Program-made: the position numbers and the translations under genes
In this document: positions 11,991 through 23,025 of the stretch, piece after piece
Layout of the letters: each line of letters opens with the position of its first letter
Position numbering within the stretch: position 1 is the first letter of the stretch
DNA from: Brienomyrus brachyistius
Taxonomy: Eukaryota; Chordata; Actinopteri; Osteoglossiformes; Mormyridae
Direction: 5' to 3'
Assembly (NCBI RefSeq): GCF_023856365.1
Contig: NC_064539.1
Location: 32,024,982 to 32,088,981, forward strand
DNA: 64,000 nucleotides
Notes under the pieces: model-generated
Databases searched by the model: none
Seen by the model: the letters and a program-made list of their open reading frames with translations, nothing else
Told to the model about the DNA's origin: nothing

Positions 11991-12306
11991 AAATTTGTTT
12001 TTACAAAGACTCCAAATTGCTGTGCTACTAATTGTTGTTAAAAGCGTAAAATACTTCCAGATCATCACCCTCTTATCTGATGTTCTTATACTCTTCATAC
12101 AGCAAAGGGCATGTGCATGACATTATAGCAGGTGGAAGTCACTCCACTTGTACCCAGTTAGTAGCAAAAAAAAAACTGAGTGACAGCGTTAGCGTTCAGT
12201 TTGACTGCCACAAAAGGACATCTAATATGGGAAAGAACTGTTGGAAATGATCATCAAATAAAAATGTAAAACCATGTTACAAGGATCCCTGCACAAACAA
12301 TACAAA

Positions 12307-12314
12307 CTTAACAC
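12307..12314. repeat. 8-bp target-site duplication, left
   Basis: cttaacac, identical to 13,382-13,389. It flanks the hAT deletion derivative. Confidence 0.85.
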
Positions 12315-13381
12315 TAGAGCTGGGCAGTATGACCAAAAATTTATATCACGGTATTTTTCAAAGTTATATCGGTTTCACTGTATTTTTTGACATTTTTTGA
12401 TTTTATGACTGGGTGTTCACTACGTTTTACGGGATTTTACAGGACACATTTTTATTTTACGTTTTAGCATTGTTCCCAGATTAACTATATTATTATTTTA
12501 TTTAGCCATTGCGCCTATCCACTGCCTTAATGATAACATATGGCTAACGTTTTTGTTGCCCAACTGCTTATAGATAAACGACTAATGTCAAGGTGTGCGC
12601 CCATCAAATTAACATTTTTGATAAGTGTTTAATGGTTCAGTGTTGCTGGAACGTGAGCTTTACTGACCTCGCGAAGTATCTCATAAATACCGGAATGTCG
12701 GTCTTTAAGATGCTTCGCCAGGTTTGACGTACTACTTGACTTCGCCGCCACAACTTTGTATCCCTGTTCATCCCGGCTTATCGACATCCTTAGCCTTTCC
12801 ATGCTCATCTGCAAAATACTTCCAAAAGGCACTTTTCCTTTTTTTTTTTTTAACTAAAGCAGCTTGCGAAGTGCCTTGGCATATTCCATGTTCGGAAAAC
12901 TCGGTATGTGTGTGTTAACTAGCGCGAATATCTTCAGCGGCTATTGAGAGGAGGGGAGGGGAGGGGCTGCGCGAGTGTGTGCGTGTATGCATGCCTACAC
13001 TGTAGTGGTGTTGTGTGAAGTGTGGCGAATGAGGCGAAAACCATACTGTTGGTATCAATAATGGTGAAAATGAGTATCTATTCAGATACTATTTTTTTAT
13101 ATCAATTAGCATATGAGAATTGATTTTTGACAACCCGTCTAATTTTCAACTCCAGCATCAGCTATATCTTCCGTTTCTGATCGTTTGCGGTACATTTTTA
13201 GCAGCAGTGAAAAAGGTCCCCCCTTAAACAGTTTCCAGCTGCACCACTTTCCAAATCTTGTGTAGGCTATTTAAACCGGTATTGCGGTATAAGAAAAATT
13301 TATATAATAACAAATAATAAAAAACGGTTATAACATTTTCACAACGGTTTTCGGTATGAACCGGTATACAGCCCTGCACTA
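12315..13381. mobile_element. Non-autonomous hAT element with exact 8-bp target duplication
   Basis: The termini are tagagctgggcagtatgacc on the left and, read inward from the right, tagtgcagggctgtatacc: imperfect inverted repeats of the hAT type. The element is 1,067 bp and flanked by cttaacac on both sides, the 8-bp duplication expected for hAT. Inside on the minus strand is a BED zinc-finger remnant. Both ends have AT-rich cggtat/accggt repeats typical of such elements. No catalytic region remains, so it would depend on a transposase from elsewhere. Confidence 0.88.
12629..12832 (-). pseudogene. BED zinc-finger fragment of hAT transposase
   Basis: An open stretch encodes SSSTSNLAKHLKDRHSGIYE, the C-terminal half of a BED finger (S-T-S-N-L-x-x-H-L-x-x-x-H). 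The two-cysteine half is not seen in frame. It is carried inside the 12,315-13,381 element and is presumably the N-terminal remnant of its parental transposase. Confidence 0.7.
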
Positions 13382-14702
13382 CTTAACACCATCTTCTATT
13401 CAGTGTCAGTAGAATGCCCTGACAAACAGAAAGGTATGTATGCTTAAATGTGTGAGCACATCATCAATTAACACACAACAGTCCAACAGAATCCAGTACC
13501 TATTTGATCAGTGGAAAGAGCCCATTAATCACTATCAGTAAGAGGTTAGAATTTTACATTCCTATCTTTGCAGTTTTGTGTCAGGTCTTATTTTTAGAAC
13601 CTTATTTATAGTGCTGGCACTACTACCTGTGTGTATGCCATTCCTATAACCCCTGCAGAACTGAACTGTGGGGTGGGGGAGCGTGAAAGAGAAACTCAGT
13701 AAGGGGCACACACAGTCAGCAGAAGCTGCACAGCACTGTTCAGCTGTTAAATTAGCTCTATTGGGGGGCAACAGAAAGGAAACCCTGCATGCACACAAAC
13801 ACACACTAAATGCAAATGACACTGGTTAATCCGGCAGTGGTACTCACTAGTTACAGCTGGCCTACCAGTTCAAGAATCAAAACTCTTCTCACAACACCAC
13901 TCACTCACTCACTCTCACACACACACACACACACACAGGAGAAAGATACTCTAGGATCAACTCTCTATTTACACGTAGATCAGATTCACCCAATTCAATG
14001 ATTTGTCCAAGGGCACAAACCCAGAAACAAAATCTATTATATACATGAATTGCAAAGCTAGGTAACATGAAGAACTAAATGAGGAAACATCAAAGGAAGA
14101 GAGATTATAGGGCTGTGATCTCTGGAATTATATTTTTAATCTTTGCCCTTATATGAAGGCACTTAATTGTTAAGAAGGCACTTAATTGTTAAGAGTTTGA
14201 AAGGTCCAACCAGGTATCCCTTTAAAAAAATTGAATTCACCAAATCACCACTAACTCACCTACAAAAATATTACAAAAAGGTAACATTTAATTATTTTGT
14301 GAACTCTGTGTACATCAAACAGAAGTTAGCAAACAGATCTATGGGCAGTGCTCGAATTTAACGGCTGTCTGGTCATCTGTGACTACAATAGGCACTGACG
14401 GTACATCCTTCACTGGATCAATCATCATCCCATCAGTCTGGGCATTGATATGCAATCTATACAGCCAGCCTCACATGCTTGGCTTGTCTACTGCGTCGTC
14501 AGCCTCGACACTTACCTCAGAGATGTTGCGCTGCTGGCAAACACGCATGTATATATAGGCTGTAAATTATAGAACATTATCGGGGTCAAAACCCTCGGAA
14601 TTAACACATTAAATTTGTATGTCTTAAGTACCCATCACATGTTTTATGCACAACTACGATGTGGTATTTCAGACAGTACATTTCTGTAGGTATCAACTTG
14701 TG

Positions 14703-14960
14703 CGTAGTGATGGGAATTCCAGCTGTTTTTAGTGATCCAGATAATTTGGCTCTGCTCAGCAGTAAAAGCCAGCTCTTTCAGGTGCCAAAAACTTCATTTA
14801 GTACAATTTCTAGCTATTATAATTAGTGCTGTCACCCGTCCCTTACTGAAATGCCGCGTGCCATATTATAAGGAATGGATGGCAACTCATAAATTGGCCA
14901 GAATTAGTAATGCTGAACTTTGTAAATTACTGTTCCGCTACAAACACTAAACATGGTATA
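14703..14960. mobile_element. MITE-like repeat, hAT-type
   Basis: It starts gtgatgggaattccagctgt and continues with alternating agctcttt/ggctctgctc words seen in small fish hAT elements. The right boundary and target duplication are not resolved. An open reading stretch across it has no recognisable domain. Confidence 0.4.
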
Positions 14961-15542
14961 TCTGATCTTTATGTATAAATGCATGATAAGACTGTACTGC
15001 TACTGTGATTTCCATATGTAATAAAATAAACACAGTCAAACACTTGAAGAACATGGGTTTGGACAGAGCAGGTAAACTTCTACATAGATTTTATTTTCAG
15101 TAAAAATATGGGATTTTTTTTGTCTTGTGAAGTTTGTCATAAATGCATGAAATATGTATTAGTATGTTTTTCCTCTAACAAATACAGTATGTATTACACA
15201 AATCTATTACATAAACGGATATTTAAAAAAAAAGTTAGTCTACAAAAGAATTGTCTTCTGTACGGTTTATGAAATGACACTAATCATCTCCGCGTTAGTG
15301 ATGTGTAACATCTATTCAGTGTTTTGTATCATATAAGGCAATATTGATGTACATACTGACAGACAGACGATTCATGTTGTAAATAGACAATGTAAACTTA
15401 CGATATTGATGCAGACGTTTTTTGCAGGGCAATATCATTTATCAGTGGACAAGCTGAGGTTATCCAGGCTGTAACCCTATGGACAACCTGGAAAAAATCC
15501 TTAAAAATGAGCACTGACTATGGGGGCTGTCAGGTTTACTAG

Positions 15543-16057
15543 TGGGGCTTTTCCACTGCCACCAAGAACCAACCATGAACTGGCAGTTTTCATTTGTCCA
15601 TGGATTATATGAAGGAAAAAGGGGTACATTTTATACATTATTCATTATTATTAGTGTCACACATCGAGATGTAACGGTGTATTTCTGATAACTCGAGTTC
15701 CAAGTTATCTTCCAAGCTCCTACTTAAAAAGGTATTACAGAACAGCTGAATGGAAAGTATTCATAAGACAAATTTATGCAAGCCAATGCTAATTCTGCTA
15801 GCGTTTGATGCTAACCTAGCAATTCTCACAGATGTACTAGACAATTAGGAAATTAGCACTTAGTAAATCATGATGTACACCATGTGAACAGTATATAAGC
15901 ACCTCTTCGGTTTTACGACACTGTTGTTTCCAAACCTAGCAACGCCTCTACCGAGCTGACCCTTCTGCAGTGGACAATCTAAACGAGCTGGAAGTTGTCT
16001 GTAGCTAGTCACTCTTTGCAGTATAGCTTGGTTCATGTATGCCAGTGGAAAAGCACC
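15543..16057. mobile_element. Harbinger-like MITE, copy A
   Basis: The left end reads ggggcttttccactgccacc and the right end, read inward, ggtgcttttccactggcata: inverted terminal repeats of the type seen in small fish PIF/Harbinger elements. The interior (15,757-16,000) is clearly homologous, in inverted orientation, to 23,470-23,760. No coding capacity. A 3-bp target duplication is not clear. Confidence 0.65.
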
Positions 16058-16195
16058 ATAGCACAGTATTCTTTTTTTTTTTAAGAAATTACAATACAAG
16101 TGGAGGGAGGAGGTTGACACAAAGCAAAAGGAGATGATTTTGGGGCGAGTTCCATGGGGAAAAAGAGGGAGGGATATCTTAGTACTAGGGTCAAC

Positions 16196-16710
16196 TTGGG
16201 CTGGGAAATTAAAAATGAATCAATACTGACATTCAGAACCTATAATCAAGGTAATCTTGACCATTTCATTTTTTTTTTTTATTTCAGTAATTTTTAAACG
16301 AGAAAAAAAAAAACACTGTCCCCTTAAAGACATACTACTGCGTGTGCTGTCACGTGACTCCTCCCAGTCCAGTCTGTGACACAGATGAACATGGAGGACA
16401 ACAACTTTCAGCAACTCGAGCAACTTGTCCAAAGAAAAATGCCGTGTCCATCGTTTGGACAAATTTTGGTTTTAGTGAAGACGACACTGAACAAATGTAA
16501 ACACTGCGGAAAATCAGTTTAAGCATTCAGTTTATACAATCTTTCATTAGAAAAAAATATCCCAGTTTTAATAGTTGAGCATATTTACAGTACAAACCTT
16601 GTCAGCAAATTATTAGGACAAAAACAAAACAATCGCTTTTTAATCGTAATCGAGGTTCAATGTTCAATATGCTCAGTAATACTGATTTGAGATCATATCA
16701 CCTAGCCCTA
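16196..16710 (+). mobile_element. Short hAT MITE with exact 8-bp target duplication
   Basis: A 515-bp element flanked on both sides by gggtcaac (16,188-16,195 and 16,711-16,718). The termini are ttgggctgggaaat and, inward from the right, tagggctaggtgatat. The interior has a plus-strand BED-finger remnant (NFGFSEDDTEQ, then after a frame change CKHCGKSV), so it is an internally deleted relative of a BED-containing hAT transposon. Confidence 0.85.
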
Positions 16711-16986
16711 GGGTCAACCTTGAAGTCCAGACTACTAGAGGTAAAAATAGTAATGAGTACAAATGACATGGTTACTTTACTGTTCTTAAGACGGCAGGTG
16801 ACCATGAACAACTGCCAACTAAGCTAATTTTTGGTCTTGTTCTGGTGATAAAGGCAAAACACCCCATGGCAGTTTAGTCTGATACAGTCAATGGAGTTGA
16901 GGGCTCACATAGTACAGGACCTTAAAAACAAGACACCTCAAATCACTGCAGAGGGACACACAGATAATTAGTCCAAGAATAGAGTA

Positions 16987-17471
16987 CAGTAAAATCCAGT
17001 TATAACGGACTTCAACGGATCTGGCAAAACAATCCATTATATCCAAAGTCTGTTATATCCAGAGTTGCCCAGAACAACTACAGGACACCATTTACTCATG
17101 CCACACCCCAGCAGACACACTTGTGGTATACATTATTATATTGTACATGTAGTAATCCAACTTTACCGAAGATGTGTAACTATTAATAATCCAGACTACA
17201 TATCTACGCTGGATATCACTGGCATACCACACACCTTGTAGGCGAAGACTGCATGTCCGTTATAGCCGAACAAAATTACAGCTAAAAGCAGCCCTGGGGA
17301 CCAAATTGTTTGTCCGTTATAAGTGAAATTCTGTTATATGCGAGTCCGTTATATCCGATGCTTTTTCTGCATGTTCTTAAAGGCACACCGCCAGGACCAG
17401 TGGACCTCATCCGTTGACCATTATAGACGATATTCCGTTATAAGCGAGTCCATTATAACGGAATTTTACTG
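16987..17471. mobile_element. pogo/Tigger-like MITE flanked by TA
   Basis: The left terminus is cagtaaaatccagttataac and the right, inward, cagtaaaattccgttataat. This gives near-perfect inverted repeats of about 20 bp, with TA immediately outside each end, as expected for Tc1/mariner/pogo insertion. The interior repeats variants of ccgttataag. 485 bp, non-coding. Confidence 0.8.
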
Positions 17472-19416
17472 TACCACCTTCATTATTCTTACATGAAAGC
17501 AGATATCCAGAATGTTTTGTTCGGTAATGAAGAAAGATAAACAATGAACAAACCTAGGAAATGATATGCATAGAAGTGCACTGGGAGAATGAACATTAAG
17601 TGTATGCTCAGTGAGTACAGTACAAAATTCAAAAGATTAATAGAGATACATCAACACAATAATATAAACTCAGTGTTAATGAGCTGATAAACAGCAGAAA
17701 TTCAGAAAAAACTGATGCAAAGTATATTAGAAGAGAAAACATGACACAACACATGCAAACTTCCCTCAGTTTCTAAGATCATGGGGTACCACATTAAACT
17801 CTTTCAAAATACACACCAGACATTAAGGAAAATGTTTTATTATTTAAATCAGTGACATTAGAAAACAGAAATAAAACAAAGTTGGTTCACTGTGTTTACA
17901 AACCGACATAAAGAAAGGTGGCTTTCCTCTTGTGCCTTATAATAAACTGTTATACTGTGGCCAAATAACCACAGCACGCAAAACTACTTGCAGTTTTGTT
18001 GTTAGAATATCTAAATTCAATAGTCCTAGTTTACCAGTACATGGATCGTCTTGCAAAAAATAAAAATTCTAACTTCCACCATAATTCAACAATATATGTA
18101 TGTGTATGTGTGTGAGGAAGGGATTTAGCTGGCCTTCAGTACCACGACAGAACTGTTCTTTGGAAAGAGGCAGGGGTGACAAGAAATGTCCTGACTGCAA
18201 AGGCTGCAGAAATGATTAAGTGATTTGAATTTTTTTAACTTGCCTCATGTTTTCGAAGGCCAATCAAAGAAACAAGACCCGTCCTTGAGGTACAGGCTAT
18301 GGCACTGTCCCGCTCATTTAAAAATTCTGCCACCACAATCCTCTTATTGAATCTTAACCACTACATGACCTGCCTTGGCATCTATCTCTACATTTGTTAT
18401 AAGAACAAATCCCGCCCCCCCCCGGACACTCTGTCCATTTGCAGCAGCCCTTTGTCAGGGCACAGCTGGAGAAACTGGCTAGGTCATGCAGTATGCAGTT
18501 AATTAGAATCCCATTAGGGAAACAGTGAAATTGGGACACTTGTATGTAAGTATGCAGGCAACCTCTGGGATATGGAACTATTCCCTATTTCTAATAATTG
18601 TGACTGAACTCATTAAGAAAATAAAGAATATTTGTGTATTTTATGCTTAAAATGAACTGCTTTATTTGGAAAAAGTCCTATCAGTCAGTGGCTAAAATGT
18701 TAATCTGTAAGATCTCCATGTCATTTTCAATGGAAAGCCAGTTCAAAGTGATCAGTAAAAACAAAATGGAAGGGCGGAGCCCAACAAACTCCACCTAGCT
18801 GCCTGTGTCACAGTGGGAAACATAATGTAAATGTGACTCATCTTGCAGTAAGTCAAACATGTAAAACATAACAGGAATAAGTTACACTTGCACTTAATTT
18901 AAAGTGGTGTAAGCAAACATCTCTGCATCTATTTGTGTACAATGACAAACCTGTGAAGGGACATCTGGGGAAAAAAAGTTAAAACCATGGTTTCTAAAAG
19001 GCCACATCCCGCTCTGTGACTAACAGAGCTAACAGTTATGTCATGTTTTCAGTATGTCTGGAATGTAATACAGGTTAAAAATTAAATGTGTGGAGAAAGA
19101 TGACAACTAAGCAGTGAAATAATTCAATTACTAACCATGCCTATTAGGGTATTACTAGGTTTCAGGCCCTTTGGGCATCAATCCGTTGCAGTCTGACACA
19201 GTCCTTCAGCATTCATTTGGCCCTGGTACAGGCTCAGCAAATAAAAGCTTTCCAGACAACTCTATCAGAGCAGGAATACAGGCCAGCACCAAACCACTAA
19301 ATGCGTGTCTTTAATAAAGTCAGGTGGGTTGTTTTTTAAGGGAAATTAAAGAATGAACTGGCTGACCTTACTCTTCAGATTACTTTGATGTGCATAGACA
19401 GTGCTCAAACAGGGCA

Positions 19417-19530
19417 CATCCATCCATCCATCCATTTTCCAAACCGCTTATCCTATTGGGTCGCGGGGGGTCCGGAGCCTATCCCGGAATCAATGGGCAC
19501 AAGGCAGGGAACAACCCAGGATGGGGGCAC
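19417..19530 (-). mobile_element. 3' fragment of tRNA-derived SINE
   Basis: The reverse complement of the last 110 bp of the 40,136-40,494 SINE: (ATGG)n tail, then aaaccgcttatcctattggg and agcctatcccggaatcaatg. It is 5'-truncated, with no promoter boxes. Confidence 0.88.
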
Positions 19531-20929
19531 AGAAGGCTAAAACCAAACACTTGGACTAATGCTCCCATTGACACTTGGACAAAACAATCAAAGCAAAGTA
19601 CAGAACAGTATTATTGGTAAACAACATAAATATAACAGGGGGACTGAGGAATTACAAGTAATTTCAGTTGATGGTTCTTGTATAAACTCTACATAAAGCA
19701 ACACAATCAAGATCCATCATTGACAACAGAGCTGTAACACACACACACCCCCCGCCCAGCCCAAACCAAACTTCAGAAATTCAGAAGTTGACTTCATAAT
19801 GAGAAGATGAAAATGGAGACCAAGAAAGTAGGGCAATGGTGTCATTTAATCTTGGAAAAGATCAGACAGGCCTGTGTCAGTGCCTCATTCTTTTGAAGCT
19901 GATTTACATGTGTACTTGCAGCATAACATCATGCTCTGCTCCAACAAAAACATAGCTTCAACCAGCAAAAAAGGAAAATGTAACATTATGACAAAGACCT
20001 CACAGTATTCAGATTTCGTGGGTTGCTGCTTTTTATTAAACGAATTAAAAACAACCATTATAACAACAACAGAACAGTTAATCTCTAAAAGATGTAGACA
20101 ATAACCCATTTTCTTGCATCAGCGCACATTACTGCTCATATCGTCACGGCAGTCGTTAAGCATGACGTCAGTAAGACAGGGTGAAGTAGCGGGCTGATGC
20201 CTCCCGGATTCTTTCCTTGGTGTGTTATGCGGATCGCTTGTTCCGCGATTTCACAAATTTGATACTTAGAGATGAACAGCATCGTGTGTCGACTACATTT
20301 TCACCAAGCATCAACTGTTTCCATGACACCCTTCGGAGCGCCTACCTGTGTACAACAGCTCCTCCAGCGCGCGCACACCTCATATTATGGCTGTGTGCCA
20401 CTGATTCAGGAAAAGACTGATGCGTCTCTCACTAAATCCAAAATAAAAATCGTGTGCCACGTTTTCCACAAACCACAGATTTCCACAAATGGGGCTTGAA
20501 ACACGCACATGTCCGCATCGGATTCCTACATACCTCGACAGCCACAAAAATGAAGACGACAGTACAGCCTGCCATCCGCATCGCTCTATCTGGGGCGACT
20601 GCGGAGGCGGAGTACGGCGATCCAAGTCCATTTGCTAAAATACGCAACTTGACGATCCAACGGATTATCTGGCGCTTCACTTAAATAGTGAGAATTGTGG
20701 CATGGAGGCGCCCATAAGCGCTTAATTTCCTGCCACGTTCATAATGATAAGGACAATGAATATCAGTGCTGGGTCCCACAGGTCAATGCAATGGAGAAGA
20801 CAGGTGCCCTTAATGAAACTGTTACCTGGCAAATACTAAATCCCACCCAGACATGCAGCTGCAAAACCGAACATAAAATAGCACGAAGGGATTTTTTAAA
20901 GAAAAAGCCAAGCACCTACCGCCTTCCCT

Positions 20930-21480
20930 TGAACGGTTTGAGTGCGCCGCCGTGCGTCCCTTCCACTCCCGCTGCGGCGACACAAGACGCGGCTGCTGTC
21001 CCGCTTTCGGTCAGCGCCAAAACAGGTGAAAAGAGGAGACCCTTCAGCTTCGAAGCAGACCAGGCAGACGAAAAGCGGTCTGGCTTACCCACACCACCTT
21101 AGCGCTGGCGCCCGCTGCGCAACAGCTACCTGTCAACCCCACTGACACGTCCTAAACAAAACAATAATCACCCTCCCAAGTCGGGATAATTATTTTTTGG
21201 CATGCAAAAAATGAGCGGGTCTCAAACGCTGAGCTTAAGTGGCAATACGTGGTGTGAGTGAAGGAGCGGATGTAATATGGTTCAAGCTGGGCGAAAAATG
21301 CCGGCTGCTCCGGAACGTGACTGAAAGCGGGACCGCCGCATATCAGTGGCTTCGCGCCGTCACCCGCTTGAGCAAACTAGCCGTTTAAACTTTAAACGGC
21401 ATTAACTGCACGCGCTCGCTGGCCAACCAGCTACCCGAGATGGGCTCCCGCCCTCAGTGTCCGCTTTTCCTCGCCAGGTA
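20930..21480 (-). promoter_or_regulatory. scai: CpG-rich block, likely SCAI promoter and non-coding first exon
   Basis: CpG density rises sharply here (gcgccgccgtgcg, cgctgcggcgac, ctgaaagcgggaccgccgca) against an AT-rich background. It lies between the PPP6C 3' end and the SCAI coding exons, where the SCAI transcription start is expected. A candidate minus-strand donor, gtgg|gtaagc, lies at about 21,088. Because SCAI translation begins in a later exon, a spliced untranslated first exon here is the simplest model. Transcript support is not available from sequence alone. Confidence 0.5.
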
Positions 21481-21880
21481 GAAAACGTACGTTAGCCTAA
21501 TTAACTATAGGCATCAAATTCGGTGCCTCATGGCCATTCACAGCTTCCCATTTTCATCGGCTATGCGCATCGCTTTAGCCTTAACCGCGACTACAAGCAG
21601 GCCACAGTTCCTACTCCCCCCGAAAAACGTCCTCGTACCACTCAATTCACGTTGATTTCAGATGACGTCTGCAACGGCTTACAAGCATTTCATTGGACCA
21701 CGGCTGTGCCATTTCAACATAACGTCACGAAAATGTGGTCCCAGGCCAAGGGGGCCGGCCTGATTGGTCAACTAACAAACTGTCCCGCACCGCCACCTTG
21801 TGGCTACCAAGGAGCGACGGCGAAGTTCAATCAAGATACCGGTTAAAAAAAAAAAGATATAAAGTTCATAATAAAGGCGT

Positions 21881-21886
21881 TTTATT
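21881..21886 (-). terminator. ppp6c: PPP6C polyadenylation signal candidate
   Basis: AATAAA on the minus strand, about 0.9 kb downstream of the PPP6C stop codon. It is the only perfect signal I noted before the SCAI promoter block. Confidence 0.5.
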
Positions 21887-22776
21887 TTCAATATTTCATT
21901 ACCTGGGGGTTGCAGTTTAAACAATAAAACAAATCCAAGGAAAACAAGGAGAAAATCAAAACGATTATTAGAATGTACAGATGAATCACATCCCACCAAG
22001 CTCCTCTTGCTGGACACTCTATCCATCCATCCTAATTTAACAGCAAGCGGACACTGTGGACTGTAATTCTGGCCCTGTTGTAAAAGTGGGTGAAATACCA
22101 TTTTTTGTTTGTTTTTTTTTTACACAAAAAATCCTTTCCTCACCACTTCCAACCTCTATACACTTCACAAAAAAGAAAAAAAAATATTGCATGTTTTAAA
22201 TCTATAATATACATAAATTCAAGTGCAACCCTTTTCAGTTTAGGGTCACTTCTACTATGCAGAGCAGAATTTGGGACCGGTCGTTTTGACTGCAGAAGGC
22301 AACTTGGATCATTTAAGTTGTATTACTTTGCTCACAGTTCATCTCCTTTGCATACTGCCACCCCCAGACACAGCAGCCCAAAGTAAGAAAGACTCTGAAG
22401 TGGGCCATCACGAGAGACACTGAGTGCAACAAGGAACACATACAGAGACAGGAAAAAGACCTGACAGAGGACACTACATGAGAATGGGCAGTGGGCATAT
22501 CTAGAGCTGTATGGTCATGTGACTGACTGATCATTTTTGGTTTGCCAGCGTTTCAGGTGGCAAGTGGTAAAAGAAAAAATAAAACTCAAAATAAATATAA
22601 GGTCTTTGTAACAAACCAGGCCTTCAAAGGAAGGATTGAGAATGCAAGTCTAAGTATTTAAAAAAGATGTAATACAATAATTAAAAATTGAAGAGGGGAA
22701 ATCCTAGAAGGAAGCTGAGGTACACATAGAAGTGAATGGGGGAACAGGGCAGAAGCAGGAGTAACTGGCCCTGTGT
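21887..22776 (-). other. ppp6c: PPP6C 3' untranslated region (inferred)
   Basis: An AT-rich, ORF-poor segment between the stop codon at 22,777 and the polyadenylation signal candidate. No structured RNA motif is recognised. Confidence 0.5.
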
Positions 22777-23025
22777 TTACAGGAAGTATGGCGTCGTCGT
22801 CCGTGGTGGGATGACGCGCTCCGAGTCCGGCACGGCGCGGAACAGCTTAGGCTCCCGCGTGCTGGCGTCCTTGAACACCATGATGGAGGCGATGTTCCCG
22901 CAGCGGTAGCAGTAGTTGGGCGCTGACCACACTGTCACCAGCTTCTCGTCGAACATGAACTTGTAGCCCTCGTGGACGAGCTGGTGGGCGCGGCAGATGA
23001 GCTTCAGGTTGTTGATGTGGACGAA
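22777..23025 (-). CDS. ppp6c: PPP6C exon 7, residues 224-305 and stop
   Basis: A 249-nt terminal coding exon with acceptor ctcag. It encodes [20 protein letters not shown], the [11 protein letters not shown] loop and the C-terminus TPYFL, followed by TAA at 22,779-22,777. Confidence 0.98.
   Translation of the reverse strand, partial: FVHINNLKLICRAHQLVHEGYKFMFDEKLVTVWSAPNYCYRCGNIASIMVFKDASTREPKLFRAVPDSERVIPPRTTTPYFL

Larger units (their letters stand above)
9386..20900. other. scai: Large SCAI first intron, filled with DNA-transposon remnants
   Basis: About 11.5 kb without an exon. It holds a (TG)n tract (9,791-9,825), hAT relics (10,646-13,381), MITEs (14,703-16,710), a pogo-like element (16,987-17,471) and a SINE tail (19,417-19,530), described separately. 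The stretches 9,830-10,640, 13,390-14,700 and 17,480-19,410 show nothing else I can support. Confidence 0.6.

Noticed and set aside
20695..21102. 135-codon plus-strand ORF in the CpG block
   Set aside because: No domain; it runs across the presumed SCAI promoter on the opposite strand and is best explained by high GC.
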